From the NCBI GenBank assembly GCA_002311665.1, contig DBYX01000019.1, positions 1 through 64,000 on the forward strand: a stretch of 64,000 nucleotides of DNA, read 5' to 3'. Origin of the DNA: Lachnoclostridium sp. UBA1175. GTDB taxonomy: Bacteria; Bacillota; Clostridia; Lachnospirales; Lachnospiraceae. Positions 1 to 8,845 of this stretch are shown here, piece by piece. The first letter of the stretch is position 1, and the number at the start of each line of letters is the position of its first letter. The notes below the pieces were generated by a model, which was given only the letters and a program-made list of their open reading frames with translations, did not search any database and was not told where the DNA came from. The translations under genes were made by a program, and so were the position numbers.

Positions 1-318
1 GGCGTCGGTGTATTCGTTGCCGTTGGCGTCGGCGTGTTCGTCGGTGTCGGCGTCGGCGTATTCGTCGGCGTCGGAGTCGGCGTATTCGTCGGTGTCGGCG
101 TCGGTGTATTCGTCGCCGTTGGAGTCGGCGTGTTTGTCGCGGTCGGTCGCGGCGTGCTTGTCGCAGTCGGCTTCGGTGTATTTGTCGCAGTCGGTTTCGG
201 GGTGTTTGTTGCGGTCGGCGTCGGTGTATTCGTCGCGGTCGGTTTTGGGGTGTTGCTCGGCGTCGGTGTATTGGTTGCGGTCGGCTTCGGCGTGTTGCTC
301 GGCGTCGGCGTCGGCGTC
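1..318. repeat. 24-bp tandem repeats encoding the Thr-Pro stalk
   Basis: Degenerate tandem units of about 24 bp (GTCGGCGTGTTCGTCGCCGT-like on the plus strand) run from the left edge to about 318. On the minus strand they encode TPTPTATN/KPTATNTP repeats of the adhesin. The plus-strand open frames with Val-Gly repeats are shadows. Copy number is likely variable between strains. Confidence 0.85.
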
Positions 319-1412
319 ACCGCCCTTTGGAAACTGACGACTGCCGCGGCCTCCGCGACCTCGCCCTCCTCGAGCCGTGTCACGTAAAGTTTCTGCACGT
401 CGGTGCTCGTCGTTCCCATATACATCAACGACACATCCGCCTTGTCGGACACTGCGAGCCAGGACACCTTGACCGTCTTGCCGCCGAGCGCCGCGGCCTC
501 CGGCCAAGCGAAGGTCAGCTCATCGCCGTCCTGCACGGTGATCTCAGAGTCCGTGGTCATCCGGCCGGCGCGGCCGACGCGTGTAATATCGTTGCACGAA
601 AGCGCCTGCTCGCGTCCCTGCGCGTCGACGACCGTGACGCTCTTGAGGACGGCGTAATCACAGGGCAGGTCATTGGTCGCACTCTGCAGATCCACTCGGA
701 CGGTCATCCGGTACATTCCGCCGTCCCCGACCGTCTCCGACTGTGTCGAGGCGACGGTGGTCGCGCGCATTCCGAAGGTGGGCGAGTAGCCGTTGTCTGC
801 GAGGCGGAACAGCCACATTGCGGCATTGTAAACCCTGCGCGCCGCCTCGCTGTCCGCCGCTTTCACGCGCTTCTTGTAAGGGTCGAGGTTCTCGATGACA
901 TGGTAATCGCGCGACGGCTCGCACATCTGGCGGTACGCCATCCAGAAACGGATCGCGATCTGCGTCACCGCCTGAGCATCCGTCGCATCAAAAACATACT
1001 CACCGTTGTCGCCGAACGTCACGGTGTACGGGTAGCCCATCTGGAATATAGTCTTCAGGCCCCTCTCGGTCTTCGCGCTGTAGTCCGGTTTCTCGATGAC
1101 GCGGTAGCTCTCGCCGTACGGACTCGTCCGGTGTGACTCCAGGCAATAGGCTACATACTGCTCCTCCGGTTTGCCCTTCGGATACACATAGTGCAGGTCG
1201 TTCCAGCTGGAATTCCAGGCCGGATCGGAGTTCAACTGGACAAGCAGATACTTCGGTGTCTCGGAGGAGCGCCGCGTCTGTCCGATCAGCACCTCCTCCG
1301 CCGCCTCCGCCTGCCGGTACGGGCCGGGCCTCCCTGCCCCGTGAATGACGATCAGAATTAAGGACACAACAAGAAAAGCCGCGACTGCCCGGCGTACGGT
1401 TTGTTTCTTCAT
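1..1412 (-). CDS. Thioester-domain (TQXA) surface adhesin, N-terminal part, runs off left edge
   Basis: This secreted surface protein is open at the left edge of the window. Translation of the minus strand from ATG at 1412 gives a charged start (MKKQTVRR) and a hydrophobic signal segment at residues 11-24. A thioester domain follows: Cys90 in the motif AYCLE and Gln151 in TQIA are the pair that forms the internal Cys-Gln thioester in TQXA-domain adhesins such as streptococcal Cpa. The last ~105 visible residues are a Thr-Pro-rich stalk of 8-residue units (TPTPTATN and variants). Such proteins bind host or surface ligands covalently; a sorting signal would lie beyond the window. The GGGGGAA stretch upstream fits a ribosome binding site. 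The domain assignment comes from motifs only. Confidence 0.8.
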   Translation of the reverse strand, partial: MKKQTVRRAVAAFLVVSLILIVIHGAGRPGPYRQAEAAEEVLIGQTRRSSETPKYLLVQLNSDPAWNSSWNDLHYVYPKGKPEEQYVAYCLESHRTSPYGESYRVIEKPDYSAKTERGLKTIFQMGYPYTVTFGDNGEYVFDATDAQAVTQIAIRFWMAYRQMCEPSRDYHVIENLDPYKKRVKAADSEAARRVYNAAMWLFRLADNGYSPTFGMRATTVASTQSETVGDGGMYRMTVRVDLQSATNDLPCDYAVLKSVTVVDAQGREQALSCNDITRVGRAGRMTTDSEITVQDGDELTFAWPEAAALGGKTVKVSWLAVSDKADVSLMYMGTTSTDVQKLYVTRLEEGEVAEAAAVVSFQRAVTPTPTPSNTPKPTATNTPTPSNTPKPTATNTPTPTATNTPKPTATNTPKPTATSTPRPTATNTPTPTATNTPTPTPTNTPTPTPTNTPTPTPTNTPTPTATNTPT

Positions 1413-1616
1413 AGGATCATTCCCCCGTTTATTATGAGATATTACGCCTACCGAAGAGAAACCGACCGCCTGTCTTGCAGGTCATCAGATGATGCGCAGA
1501 ACGGGATTCGCAAGCCGCAGAGCGGCCGGTGAAGACGACGGCACGGGCTTCTCCCTCTCCCCGGAGACGCCTCCGTGCCGCGATAGACGTTACATAAATC
1601 GTAGCAGAGTCCGGTC

Positions 1617-1660
1617 AAAAAAAATGTGGAAAATGCCCCGCCCCGCGAAGCATTTTCCAC
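1617..1660 (-). terminator. Intrinsic terminator downstream of galE
   Basis: A perfect 11-bp inverted repeat (GTGGAAAATGC at 1626-1636 and GCATTTTCCAC at 1650-1660) is followed on the minus strand by a run of eight T. It lies about 95 bp after the galE stop. The T run continues into TTGACC, a possible -35 for the adhesin gene; no convincing -10 is visible. The rest of the 340-bp gap between galE and the adhesin shows no gene. Confidence 0.85.
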
Positions 1661-1754
1661 AAGATTTCATCCGCCGGCGCAAACCCGCCGAACGGCATTT
1701 ATGTAATTTCATACAATTTTCCGCGCCGCATTTCTACCACACGATTTCCGCACG

Positions 1755-2774
1755 TCAATCCTCGGGGTATCCCATCGGATTCATCGTCTGCCAGCGGAAT
1801 CCGTCGCGGCACATATCGTCCATCGTCCGCTCGGCCTTCCATCCAAGAAGTTCCGCTGCCCTGTCCGCGTTCGCGTAGAACTCCGGCAGGTCTCCTGCGC
1901 GGCGCGGGCCGATCTCGAAGGGGATTTTCACCCCGTTCACGCGCTCGAACGCCTGAATGATCTCGAACACGCTCGTACCCTTGCCGGTTCCGAGGTTGAT
2001 GACGGTCGAGCCGGTGTGCCCGGTCGCGTAAGGCACCGCCGCCACGTGTCCCTTCGCCAGGTCAACCACGTGAATGTAGTCGCGTATGCAGGTCCCGTCC
2101 GGCGTCTCGTAGTCGTCGCCGAACACCGTCAGCAGCGGCCGGCGGCCGACTGCCACCTGTGTGATGAAAGGGAAAATGTTGTTCGGCACGCCCTGCGGGT
2201 CCTCGCCGATCAACCCGCTCTCGTGCGCTCCGATCGGGTTGAAGTACCGAAGCAGCACCGCGGAAAAATCGGGATCCGCAACGCAGGTGTCCATCAGTAT
2301 CTGCTCGATCATCCATTTGGTCCAGCCGTAGGGGTTCGAGCACTCGCCGCGGCGCATATTCTCGTACAGTGGGATCGATTCCGGCTCCCCGTAGACCGTC
2401 GCGGACGAGCTGAACACGAAGCGCTTGCAGCCGTACTCCTTCATCACCTCAAGGAGCGTCAGCGTCGCATCGAGGTTGTTGCGGTAGTACATCAGCGGCT
2501 TGGCGACCGACTCGCCGACCGCCTTCATGCCTGCAAAATGCACCACCGTGTCGATGTTCTGCTCCGCGAACAGGCGTCGCAGCGCTTCCTTGTCGCACAC
2601 GTCGATCCTGTAGAACGGGATCATTTTGCCCGTGATCTTCTCGACGCGCCTCACAGCCTCCGCCTTCGAGTTGTACAGATTGTCCGCCACCACAACGTCG
2701 TATCCCGCGTTGCAGAATTCAACCGCGGTGTGCGTGCCGATATAACCGGCTCCGCCGGCAAGCAATATAGCCAT
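1755..2774 (-). CDS. galE: UDP-glucose 4-epimerase
   Basis: This enzyme interconverts UDP-glucose and UDP-galactose, feeding galactose use and surface polysaccharide synthesis. It is a cytoplasmic short-chain dehydrogenase-type protein of 339 residues, the normal length. The N-terminal Rossmann motif GGAGYIGTH binds NAD. The catalytic Ser lies in SSSATVYG, and the Tyr-x3-Lys pair is in NPYGWTKW. The C-terminal half has the usual substrate-binding segments (RDYIHVVDLA, NLGTG). It stands between rapZ upstream and the adhesin downstream, with its own terminator. The start is unambiguous because the Rossmann strand begins at residue 2. Confidence 0.95.
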   Translation of the reverse strand: MAILLAGGAGYIGTHTAVEFCNAGYDVVVADNLYNSKAEAVRRVEKITGKMIPFYRIDVCDKEALRRLFAEQNIDTVVHFAGMKAVGESVAKPLMYYRNNLDATLTLLEVMKEYGCKRFVFSSSATVYGEPESIPLYENMRRGECSNPYGWTKWMIEQILMDTCVADPDFSAVLLRYFNPIGAHESGLIGEDPQGVPNNIFPFITQVAVGRRPLLTVFGDDYETPDGTCIRDYIHVVDLAKGHVAAVPYATGHTGSTVINLGTGKGTSVFEIIQAFERVNGVKIPFEIGPRRAGDLPEFYANADRAAELLGWKAERTMDDMCRDGFRWQTMNPMGYPED

Positions 2775-2831
2775 ATTTTCCTTCTCCTGTATCCCCGACC
2801 GGTTTCTTCCCCCTCCGGTCGGTCTTTATTG

Positions 2832-3704
2832 TCAGTCTTTATTTTTCTCAAGCTCGCGATGGCTCACGACCACGCGGTACCCCGACTCCTTCATGCGCTC
2901 CGCGAGCGCCTCCGCAAAGCACACGGAACGGTGCTGTCCGCCGGTGCAACCGAAGGCCACCACCAGCTCGCGCTTTCCTTCCTTGCGGTACAGCGGCATC
3001 AGAAACTCAAGAAGTTCCAGTATCCGCCCCAGAAGCTCCCGGCTCTCCGGGAAACTCATAACGTACTCGCTGACGCAGGTCTCCAGGCCGGTGTGGTCTT
3101 TGAGCTCCTGGATGTAGTACGGGTTCGGCAGGCAGCGCACATCGAACACGAGATCCGCGTCGGACGCGATGCCTTCCTTGAAGCCGAACGAAACGCTCCG
3201 GATCAGCAGCGATTCCGAATCAGGCTCCTCGGACAGGATGCTCATGATCCGCTCGCGCAGCTGCGCCGGCTTGATCGTCGACGTGTCGATCAGATAATCC
3301 GAGCGGATGCGGATGCGCTTCATCCACTCGCGCTCCCTGGCAATCGCGTCCTCGTAGGACAGATTGCTGTCCTCCATCAGCGGATGCCTGCGCCGCGTGA
3401 GTTTGTAGCGCTGCAGCAGCACCTGCGTGTCGCAGTCGAGGAACATGATGTGGTACGGGTAGCGGCGGAGGCTCAGCTCCTCCATCGCCTGGTAGAAATC
3501 CCCGAACGTATCCTTGCCGCGGATGTCAACGACCGTCGCGATCTTCTTCTCTTCCTTGTTGTCCGTCATTCCGTACAGGTCGGCAAAACTGACGAGGAAT
3601 TTTGCGGGGAGGTTGTCCACGCAATAGTACCCCATATCCTCCAGCGCGTTGATCGCGACCGATTTGCCGGCTCCCGACAATCCCGTGATGATGACCAGTG
3701 CCAT
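2832..3704 (-). CDS. rapZ: RapZ/YvcJ-family nucleotide-binding protein
   Basis: This is a P-loop NTPase of the RapZ/YvcJ family, 290 residues. In E. coli RapZ is an RNase E adaptor that senses glucosamine-6-phosphate; in Bacillus, YvcJ is a nucleotide-binding protein linked to competence, and the sRNA role is not established. The Walker A motif GLSGAGKS lies at residues 8-15. The conserved GCTGGQHRSV motif in the C-terminal domain is the family signature for the metabolite-binding part. The start is set at ATG 3704, preceded by GGAG; an in-frame upstream ATG at 3737 would add 11 residues without family support. Usual neighbours (yvcK, whiA) are absent here. Confidence 0.9.
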   Translation of the reverse strand: MALVIITGLSGAGKSVAINALEDMGYYCVDNLPAKFLVSFADLYGMTDNKEEKKIATVVDIRGKDTFGDFYQAMEELSLRRYPYHIMFLDCDTQVLLQRYKLTRRRHPLMEDSNLSYEDAIAREREWMKRIRIRSDYLIDTSTIKPAQLRERIMSILSEEPDSESLLIRSVSFGFKEGIASDADLVFDVRCLPNPYYIQELKDHTGLETCVSEYVMSFPESRELLGRILELLEFLMPLYRKEGKRELVVAFGCTGGQHRSVCFAEALAERMKESGYRVVVSHRELEKNKD

Positions 3705-3797
3705 ACCGTCTCCGATCCGCCCCTGCGGGCCTTGCATTTGCCTACTTATAATTCGAAGGAAACACCGGCGCGCGGCATTTCCCCCGACATGATCTCA

Positions 3798-4205
3798 CTA
3801 TTCTTTGTTTGCCAACCGCAGACGGATCAAAGCCTTGCGAAGCGACAGCTCCGCACGGTCGTAACTCGTCGACGCTTCCGATTTCATCCGCCGCTCGGCC
3901 CGGATCTTCTCCTCCTCCGCGCGAAGGACATCGATCTCCTCCGGCCACTCGCACGCCTCCGACAGAATGACGATCTCATCCTGCAAAATCGTGGCAAATC
4001 CGTCCAACAGCGTCGCTACCTGCGTCTCGCCGTCCTTGGTGATGCGCAAAATGCCCGGCGCCACCACGACTGTCAACGGCACGTGGTTTTTGTACACGCC
4101 GATCTCGCCTTCGGTTGTCGTAAACTCCACCAGCTCGGCGTCGCCCTCGAAGAAAACTCTCGTCGGCGAGAACACCTTGAGCCGGATATATCGTTCGTCA
4201 GCCAT
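3798..4205 (-). CDS. atpC: F1 ATP synthase epsilon subunit
   Basis: This is the epsilon subunit of the F1 rotor stalk (135 residues, full length). It couples gamma rotation to the c ring and inhibits ATP hydrolysis through its C-terminal helices. The N-terminal beta-sandwich shows the typical segments KVFSPTRVFFEGDAE and GEIGVYKNHVPL. The C-terminal alpha-helical hairpin starts near residue 90 and is rich in Arg, Glu and Ala. It is the last gene of the atp operon, 47 bp after atpD, and is followed by a short gap before rapZ. Confidence 0.95.
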   Translation of the reverse strand: MADERYIRLKVFSPTRVFFEGDAELVEFTTTEGEIGVYKNHVPLTVVVAPGILRITKDGETQVATLLDGFATILQDEIVILSEACEWPEEIDVLRAEEEKIRAERRMKSEASTSYDRAELSLRKALIRLRLANKE

Positions 4206-4252
4206 AGTTTAACTCATCTTTCATATCGCCGGTCTTGCGCCGCCGATCATCA

Positions 4253-5650
4253 TTACTCGCGGTTTCTCGCGCGTTCCACAACGTCCTCGATGCCGCCGGC
4301 GTTCAGGAAATAACTCTCCGGAATGTCGTCGTGCTTGCCCTCGAGGATCTCCTTGAAGCCCTGGATCGTCTCGGAGAGCGGGACGTATTTGCCGGGAAGC
4401 CCGGTGAACTGCTCCGCCACGTGGAACGGCTGGGACAGGAAACGCTGCACCTTGCGGGCACGCGCCACCAGAAGCTTCTCGTCCTCGGACAACTCGTCCA
4501 TACCGAGGATCGCGATGATATCCTGAAGTTCCTTGTATCTCTGCAGGATCTCCTGCACTCCGCGCGCGACCTTGTAGTGCTCGTCGCCCACCACGCGAGG
4601 ATCGAGGATTCTCGAAGTCGAGTCGAGCGGGTCAACCGCCGGATAGATACCGAGCTCCACGATCGAACGGGACAGAACGGTCGTCGCATCGAGGTGCGCG
4701 AAGGTCGTCGCCGGCGCGGGGTCCGTCAGGTCATCGGCAGGCACATAAACCGCCTGAACCGAGGTGATGGAACCGTTTTTCGTAGAAGTGATACGCTCCT
4801 GAAGCACGCCCATCTCGGTCTGCAGCGTCGGCTGGTAACCGACGGCCGAAGGCATACGTCCGAGAAGTGCGGACACTTCCGAACCTGCCTGCGTGAATCG
4901 GAAAATGTTGTCGATGAACAGGAGGACGTCCTTGCCGCCCTTGTCACGGAAGTACTCCGCCATCGTGAGTCCGGTAAGGCCCACGCGCATACGTGCTCCC
5001 GGCGGCTCGTTCATCTGACCGAAGACCATGGTCGTCTTGTTGATAACGCCGGACTCGATCATCTCGTAGTAGAGGTCGTTACCCTCACGGGTGCGCTCAC
5101 CTACGCCGGTAAACACAGAGTATCCGCCGTGCTCCGTCGCGATGTTGGTGATCAGCTCCTGGATCAACACGGTTTTGCCTACGCCGGCACCGCCGAAGAG
5201 ACCGATCTTACCACCCTTCTGGTAAGGGCAGAGAAGGTCAACGACCTTGATTCCCGTCTCAAGGATCTGCGTGTCGGTCGACTGCTCCGCGAAATCAGGC
5301 GCGGGACGGTGGATCGGATAGTACTCCACGTCGGTCGGCGCTTCCTTCTCGTCGATCGGCTCGCCGAGAACGTTGAACATACGACCGAGTGTCGCCTCAC
5401 CGACGGGCACCGTGATCGGCGCTCCGGTGGACTCCGCATCCATACCGCGCACGAGACCGTCCGTCGGGCCCATGGCGATGCAGCGCACCGTGTCGTCACC
5501 GAGGTGCTGCGCAACCTCCACCACAAGCACTTCACCGTTTCTGCGGCGGATCTTGATGGCGTCATAGATCTCCGGAAGATTTCCCTCCTGGAAACGAATA
5601 TCCAGAACGGCACCGATGATCTGTGTTATCTTACCAATGTTTTTTTCCAC
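4253..5650 (-). CDS. atpD: F1 ATP synthase beta subunit (catalytic)
   Basis: This catalytic subunit of F1 (465 residues) binds nucleotide and makes or hydrolyses ATP at the alpha/beta interface in the cytoplasm. The Walker A motif GGAGVGKT and Walker B DVLLFIDN are intact, as is the catalytic glutamate in GERTREGND. The start is GTG at 5650, with GGAG about 12 bp upstream and the normal beginning MEKNIGKITQI. The unusual feature is upstream: instead of following atpG closely it is separated from it by 632 bp of repeat-rich DNA, so its translation cannot be tightly coupled to atpG. Confidence 0.97.
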   Translation of the reverse strand: MEKNIGKITQIIGAVLDIRFQEGNLPEIYDAIKIRRRNGEVLVVEVAQHLGDDTVRCIAMGPTDGLVRGMDAESTGAPITVPVGEATLGRMFNVLGEPIDEKEAPTDVEYYPIHRPAPDFAEQSTDTQILETGIKVVDLLCPYQKGGKIGLFGGAGVGKTVLIQELITNIATEHGGYSVFTGVGERTREGNDLYYEMIESGVINKTTMVFGQMNEPPGARMRVGLTGLTMAEYFRDKGGKDVLLFIDNIFRFTQAGSEVSALLGRMPSAVGYQPTLQTEMGVLQERITSTKNGSITSVQAVYVPADDLTDPAPATTFAHLDATTVLSRSIVELGIYPAVDPLDSTSRILDPRVVGDEHYKVARGVQEILQRYKELQDIIAILGMDELSEDEKLLVARARKVQRFLSQPFHVAEQFTGLPGKYVPLSETIQGFKEILEGKHDDIPESYFLNAGGIEDVVERARNRE

Positions 5651-5724
5651 GATAATGATACTCCTTTTATCAGTGTCAGTTTCCTGTTACTGCTCATTAC
5701 ATAGACTTCATGTGGGCTACCGCC

Positions 5725-5884
5725 GGCTGCTTTTTGTTTTTCGCCGGCATTTTTAACTTCTGCTGACGGCTGCTTTTTCGTTTTTCGCCGGCGTTTTAGC
5801 TTCTGCTGACGGCTGCTTTTTGTTTCTCGCCGGCGTTTTTAACTTCTGCTGACGGCTGCTTTTCGTTTTTCGCCGGCGTTTTAC
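5725..5884. repeat. 43-bp tandem repeat, about 3.7 copies, in the atpG-atpD spacer
   Basis: GGCTGCTTTTTG-type units start at 5725, 5768, 5811 and 5854, an exact 43-bp period with a few substitutions and single-base differences. Each unit contains the poly-T tract followed by CGCCGGC and CTTCTGCTGAC. The array ends near 5884 with a degenerate tail. On the transcribed (minus) strand the units become purine-rich (GCCGGCGAAAAACGAAAAGC). There is no coding potential and no spacer structure as in CRISPR. Confidence 0.9.
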
Positions 5885-6184
5885 ACGTCTTTATGCCGTC
5901 TGTTTTTTTGCCTGCAGACTTATTTGCTTTTTTTATCTGCCGGTCCGTATAGGTATAGCAAGCAAACAAGAGTCAAAAATCCAAGAAGCCCAAAAATACA
6001 GACTAATTCGATTAAAACTTGCCTCAGGTCTGTATCGGCAATTCCGTAAAGCGTTATCAGTTTTTACGGTCCTTTTCCGGATACGGACTTATAAAGCAAA
6101 GACAGGTAAAAGTCCGTAATCGGTCTAAAAAATACTTCCAAACCTTGTGCCGTCTGTCTTCCGGCTACCCCGGCGGTCTTGAAT

Positions 6185-6297
6185 ACGCCTTGGCGGCTAC
6201 GCAAATGCTTTGACACTACGTGTCCAAAGCGTTCTATCGCCAAGCCGCTTCACGCCTTGGCGGCTACGCAAATGCTTTGACACTACGTGTCCAAAGC
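6185..6297. repeat. 46-bp direct duplication that copies the 3' end of atpG
   Basis: An identical 46-bp sequence occurs at 6185-6230 and 6252-6297, 67 bp apart. The second copy includes the last codons and stop of atpG, so the first is a stray copy of the gene end. Between the 43-bp array and this duplication (5885-6184) I see no gene, only AT-rich sequence. Confidence 0.9.
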
Positions 6298-6303
6298 ATT
6301 TGC
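6268..6303. other. Long hairpin at the 3' end of atpG
   Basis: GCAAATGCTTTGACAC and GTGTCCAAAGCATTTGC form a 16-bp stem with one bulged base and a 3-base loop. The atpG stop codon (6283-6285) sits in the loop region. No T run follows on the minus strand, so it is more likely an RNA processing or stability element than a terminator. A degenerate version is present in the upstream duplicate at 6201-6233. Confidence 0.75.
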
Positions 6304-7155
6304 TCCGGCTATGATCTCCGTAAGTTCCTGTGTGATCGAGCTCTGGCGCGCACGGTTGTACGCAAGTTCGAGTTTCTCGATCATGTCGTTGGCGTTGTTG
6401 GTGGCGTTGTCCATCGCCTGCATGCGCGCGCCGTTCTCGCTCGCGTATGCCTCCATGATGGCGCCGAAGATCTCGCCGCTGACGTATTTGGGAATGATCA
6501 GGCGGAGCGCTTCCTCGGGGTCGGGCTCAAAATTCATCAGGGCTTCCGGTGTGCCGGACTCTCCGTCCTCCGAACCGCCGACGCCGATATCTGCAGGCAT
6601 CAGTTTGAGCATCGTGGCGACCTGGCTCACGGTGTTGACGAACACGGTGAACGCAATGTAGATCTCGCTCACGGTCCCGTTCTCGAAAGCGTCCATCACG
6701 TCCGCGCTGATGTCGGACGCGTCGCTGTAGAGCGGGTTGTTCATCGTCTCCGAGTAGTCACCGGCGATCTCGTAGCCGCGCAGGCGGAGCGCGTCGCGCC
6801 CCTTCCGGCCGACCGCATAGATCAGCAGGTCCTCCTTCGGAATGCCGCAGCCGAGCACCTGCTTGACGACATTGGAGTTGTAGCCGCCGGCGAGACCGCG
6901 GTTGGAGGTGATGACGATCATCGCCTTCTTCGCAGTGCCGGTTTCCTTCGAATAATGCGCCCGTACCTCAGGCGTCGCGCGGTCGAACATCGTCACGATC
7001 GTCTGGTACAGGTGATTGAAGTACGGCTTCGCCTCCTCCGCGCGCCCGCGGGCCTTCTGCAGTTTGACGGTGGAGACAAGCTTCATCGCCTTCGTGATCT
7101 GCCCGGTGCTTCGGATGCTCTGTGTACGCCTTTTTATGTCTCTCATCGAGGCCAT
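6283..7155 (-). CDS. atpG: F1 ATP synthase gamma subunit
   Basis: This is the central rotor shaft of F1 (290 residues). The N-terminal helix MRDIKRRTQSIRSTGQITKAMKLVSTVKLQKA and the C-terminal helix (NATNNANDMIEKLELAYNRARQ..ITQELTEIIAGA) form the coiled coil that turns inside the alpha/beta ring. A Gly/Ser/Glu-rich insert near residues 184-200 (GVGGSEDGESG) is a mild oddity in the middle domain. GAGGAGC precedes ATG 7155. The 3' end lies inside a palindrome and is duplicated downstream. Confidence 0.96.
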   Translation of the reverse strand: MASMRDIKRRTQSIRSTGQITKAMKLVSTVKLQKARGRAEEAKPYFNHLYQTIVTMFDRATPEVRAHYSKETGTAKKAMIVITSNRGLAGGYNSNVVKQVLGCGIPKEDLLIYAVGRKGRDALRLRGYEIAGDYSETMNNPLYSDASDISADVMDAFENGTVSEIYIAFTVFVNTVSQVATMLKLMPADIGVGGSEDGESGTPEALMNFEPDPEEALRLIIPKYVSGEIFGAIMEAYASENGARMQAMDNATNNANDMIEKLELAYNRARQSSITQELTEIIAGANALDT

Positions 7156-7265
7156 AGTGTATAGCTCCTCATCGTGTCATCCGCGCCGCAGAGCGGTTTC
7201 GGACGACACTCCCTTCGTCTTCAGTCACAACGGTAACCTCGCAGGGCCTTATCCGGCCGCACGGA

Positions 7266-8774
7266 TTACTGCTTTGTATTAAAGCCTTCCTTCGCCTGCT
7301 CGATGGCAAGCACAAGCTTCGGCTCGATCTCCTCGGTCAGAACCTTCTGCTCGCGGATCGTCGCGAAAATCTCCGGATACTGGTTCTCGATCAGCTCGAA
7401 CAGAACCTTCTCATAATCGGCAATATCCGAAACCGCGATATCCAGCAGATGCTTCTTCGTCGCCGCATAAATGATCACGATCTGTTTCTCGACCGCCATC
7501 GGACGGTACTGCGGCTGCTTCAGCACCTCGCGGATGCGCTCGCCCTGTGCCAGCTTCTCCTTCGTGTCGGCATCCAGATCGGAGCCGAACTGGGAAAATG
7601 CCGCCAGCTCGCGGTACTGTGCGAGGTCAATACGGATCGGTCCGGCAATCTTCTTCATCGCCTTGATCTGCGCCGCGCCGCCGACTCGCGACACGGAGAG
7701 ACCGGCGTTGACGGCCGGGCGGAATCCGGAGTTGAACATCTCGGTCTCCAGATAAATCTGGCCGTCCGTGATGGAGATAACGTTGGTCGGGATGTACGCG
7801 GAAACGTCGCCCGCCTGCGTCTCGATGATCGGAAGCGCCGTCAGCGAACCGCCGCCGAGCTTGTCGGACAGGCGCGCCGCACGCTCCAGAAGACGGCTGT
7901 GCAGGTAGAAGACATCGCCCGGGTACGCCTCACGTCCCGGCGGTCTCTTGAGCAACAGGGACAGTGTACGGTAAGCTGCCGCGTGCTTGGAGAGATCGTC
8001 GTAGATGATCAGTACATCCTTGCCCTGCTCCATCCACTCCTCACCGATCGCGCAACCTGCGTAGGGAGCGATATACTGCAGCGGAGCAAGCTCGCTCGCG
8101 GTCGCAGCCACGATCGTGGTGTAGTCCATCGCGCCGTACTCGTTGAGCGTCTTCACGATGTTGGCAACCGTGGACGCCTTCTGGCCGATAGCAACGTAGA
8201 TGCAGAGGACATTTTCCTCTTTCTGATTGATGATGGTATCGATCGCGATCGCGGTCTTGCCGGTCTGGCGGTCGCCGATGATCAGCTCACGCTGGCCGCG
8301 GCCGATCGGGATCATGGAATCGATAGCCTTGATACCGGTCTGCAGAGGCGTGTCAACGCTCTTACGGCTGATAACGCCGCTCGCGACACGCTCGATCTGG
8401 CGGTGGGACGTTGCTGCGATGGGGCCCTTGCCGTCGATCGGCTGGCCGAGCGCGTTCACGACACGTCCGAGCATGCAGTCGCCGACCGGAACCTCGATCA
8501 CTCGGCCGGTCGTCTTCACGATGTCGCCCTCGCGGATCAGCGCGGTATCGCCCATCAGAACGGCACCGACATTGTCCTGCTCGAGGTTCATCACCATACC
8601 GTAGATGCCGTTGGGGAACTCAAGGAGCTCGCCCTGCATCGCATTTTCCAAACCATGGATACGCGCGATCCCGTCAGCAACCTGGATCACGGTACCGACA
8701 TCCGATACCACAAGTTTCGTACTGTATCGTTTGATCTGCTCGCGGATGACGGAGCTGATCTCTTCCGGTTTCAT
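7266..8774 (-). CDS. atpA: F1 ATP synthase alpha subunit
   Basis: This non-catalytic nucleotide-binding subunit of F1 has about 502 residues. The Walker A motif GDRQTGKT and the segment containing SVSRVGGAAQ, which supplies the arginine finger to the catalytic site, are intact. The start is placed at ATG 8774 (MKPEEISSVIREQI). A TTG two codons upstream (8780) is also possible, because the ribosome site AGAAGGGTAGGT lies rather far from either. It follows atpH after 71 bp that contain a hairpin. Confidence 0.96.
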   Translation of the reverse strand: MKPEEISSVIREQIKRYSTKLVVSDVGTVIQVADGIARIHGLENAMQGELLEFPNGIYGMVMNLEQDNVGAVLMGDTALIREGDIVKTTGRVIEVPVGDCMLGRVVNALGQPIDGKGPIAATSHRQIERVASGVISRKSVDTPLQTGIKAIDSMIPIGRGQRELIIGDRQTGKTAIAIDTIINQKEENVLCIYVAIGQKASTVANIVKTLNEYGAMDYTTIVAATASELAPLQYIAPYAGCAIGEEWMEQGKDVLIIYDDLSKHAAAYRTLSLLLKRPPGREAYPGDVFYLHSRLLERAARLSDKLGGGSLTALPIIETQAGDVSAYIPTNVISITDGQIYLETEMFNSGFRPAVNAGLSVSRVGGAAQIKAMKKIAGPIRIDLAQYRELAAFSQFGSDLDADTKEKLAQGERIREVLKQPQYRPMAVEKQIVIIYAATKKHLLDIAVSDIADYEKVLFELIENQYPEIFATIREQKVLTEEIEPKLVLAIEQAKEGFNTKQ

Positions 8775-8808
8775 ACTCAACTCTATGTACCTACCCTTCT
8801 TTGTATCT

Positions 8809-8830
8809 CGGAAAATGAGTCCATTTTCCG
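8809..8830. other. Small perfect hairpin between atpH and atpA
   Basis: CGGAAAATG (8809-8817) and CATTTTCCG (8822-8830) form a 9-bp perfect stem with a 4-base loop. It has no T run on the minus strand, so it is probably an intercistronic RNA element rather than a terminator. Confidence 0.6.
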
Positions 8831-8845
8831 GTAATCATTCATACG

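Noticed and set aside
34..387. Val-Gly repeat frame and Ser/Ala-rich frame on the plus strand at the left edge
   Set aside because: They are readings of the Thr-Pro repeat on the wrong strand; the minus-strand frame has a signal peptide and thioester motifs.
2016..4313. Very long plus-strand open frame (765 codons) across galE, rapZ and atpC
   Set aside because: Composition is that of an antisense shadow in GC-rich DNA (Arg/His/Leu-rich, no domain), and the minus strand encodes well-known proteins over the same bases.
5725..5884. CRISPR-like array
   Set aside because: The 43-bp units are contiguous with no unique spacers and lie inside the atp operon; no cas genes are present.
7449..8834. 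461-codon plus-strand frame opposite atpA
   Set aside because: Antisense shadow of a highly conserved gene; no ribosome site, no recognisable domain.
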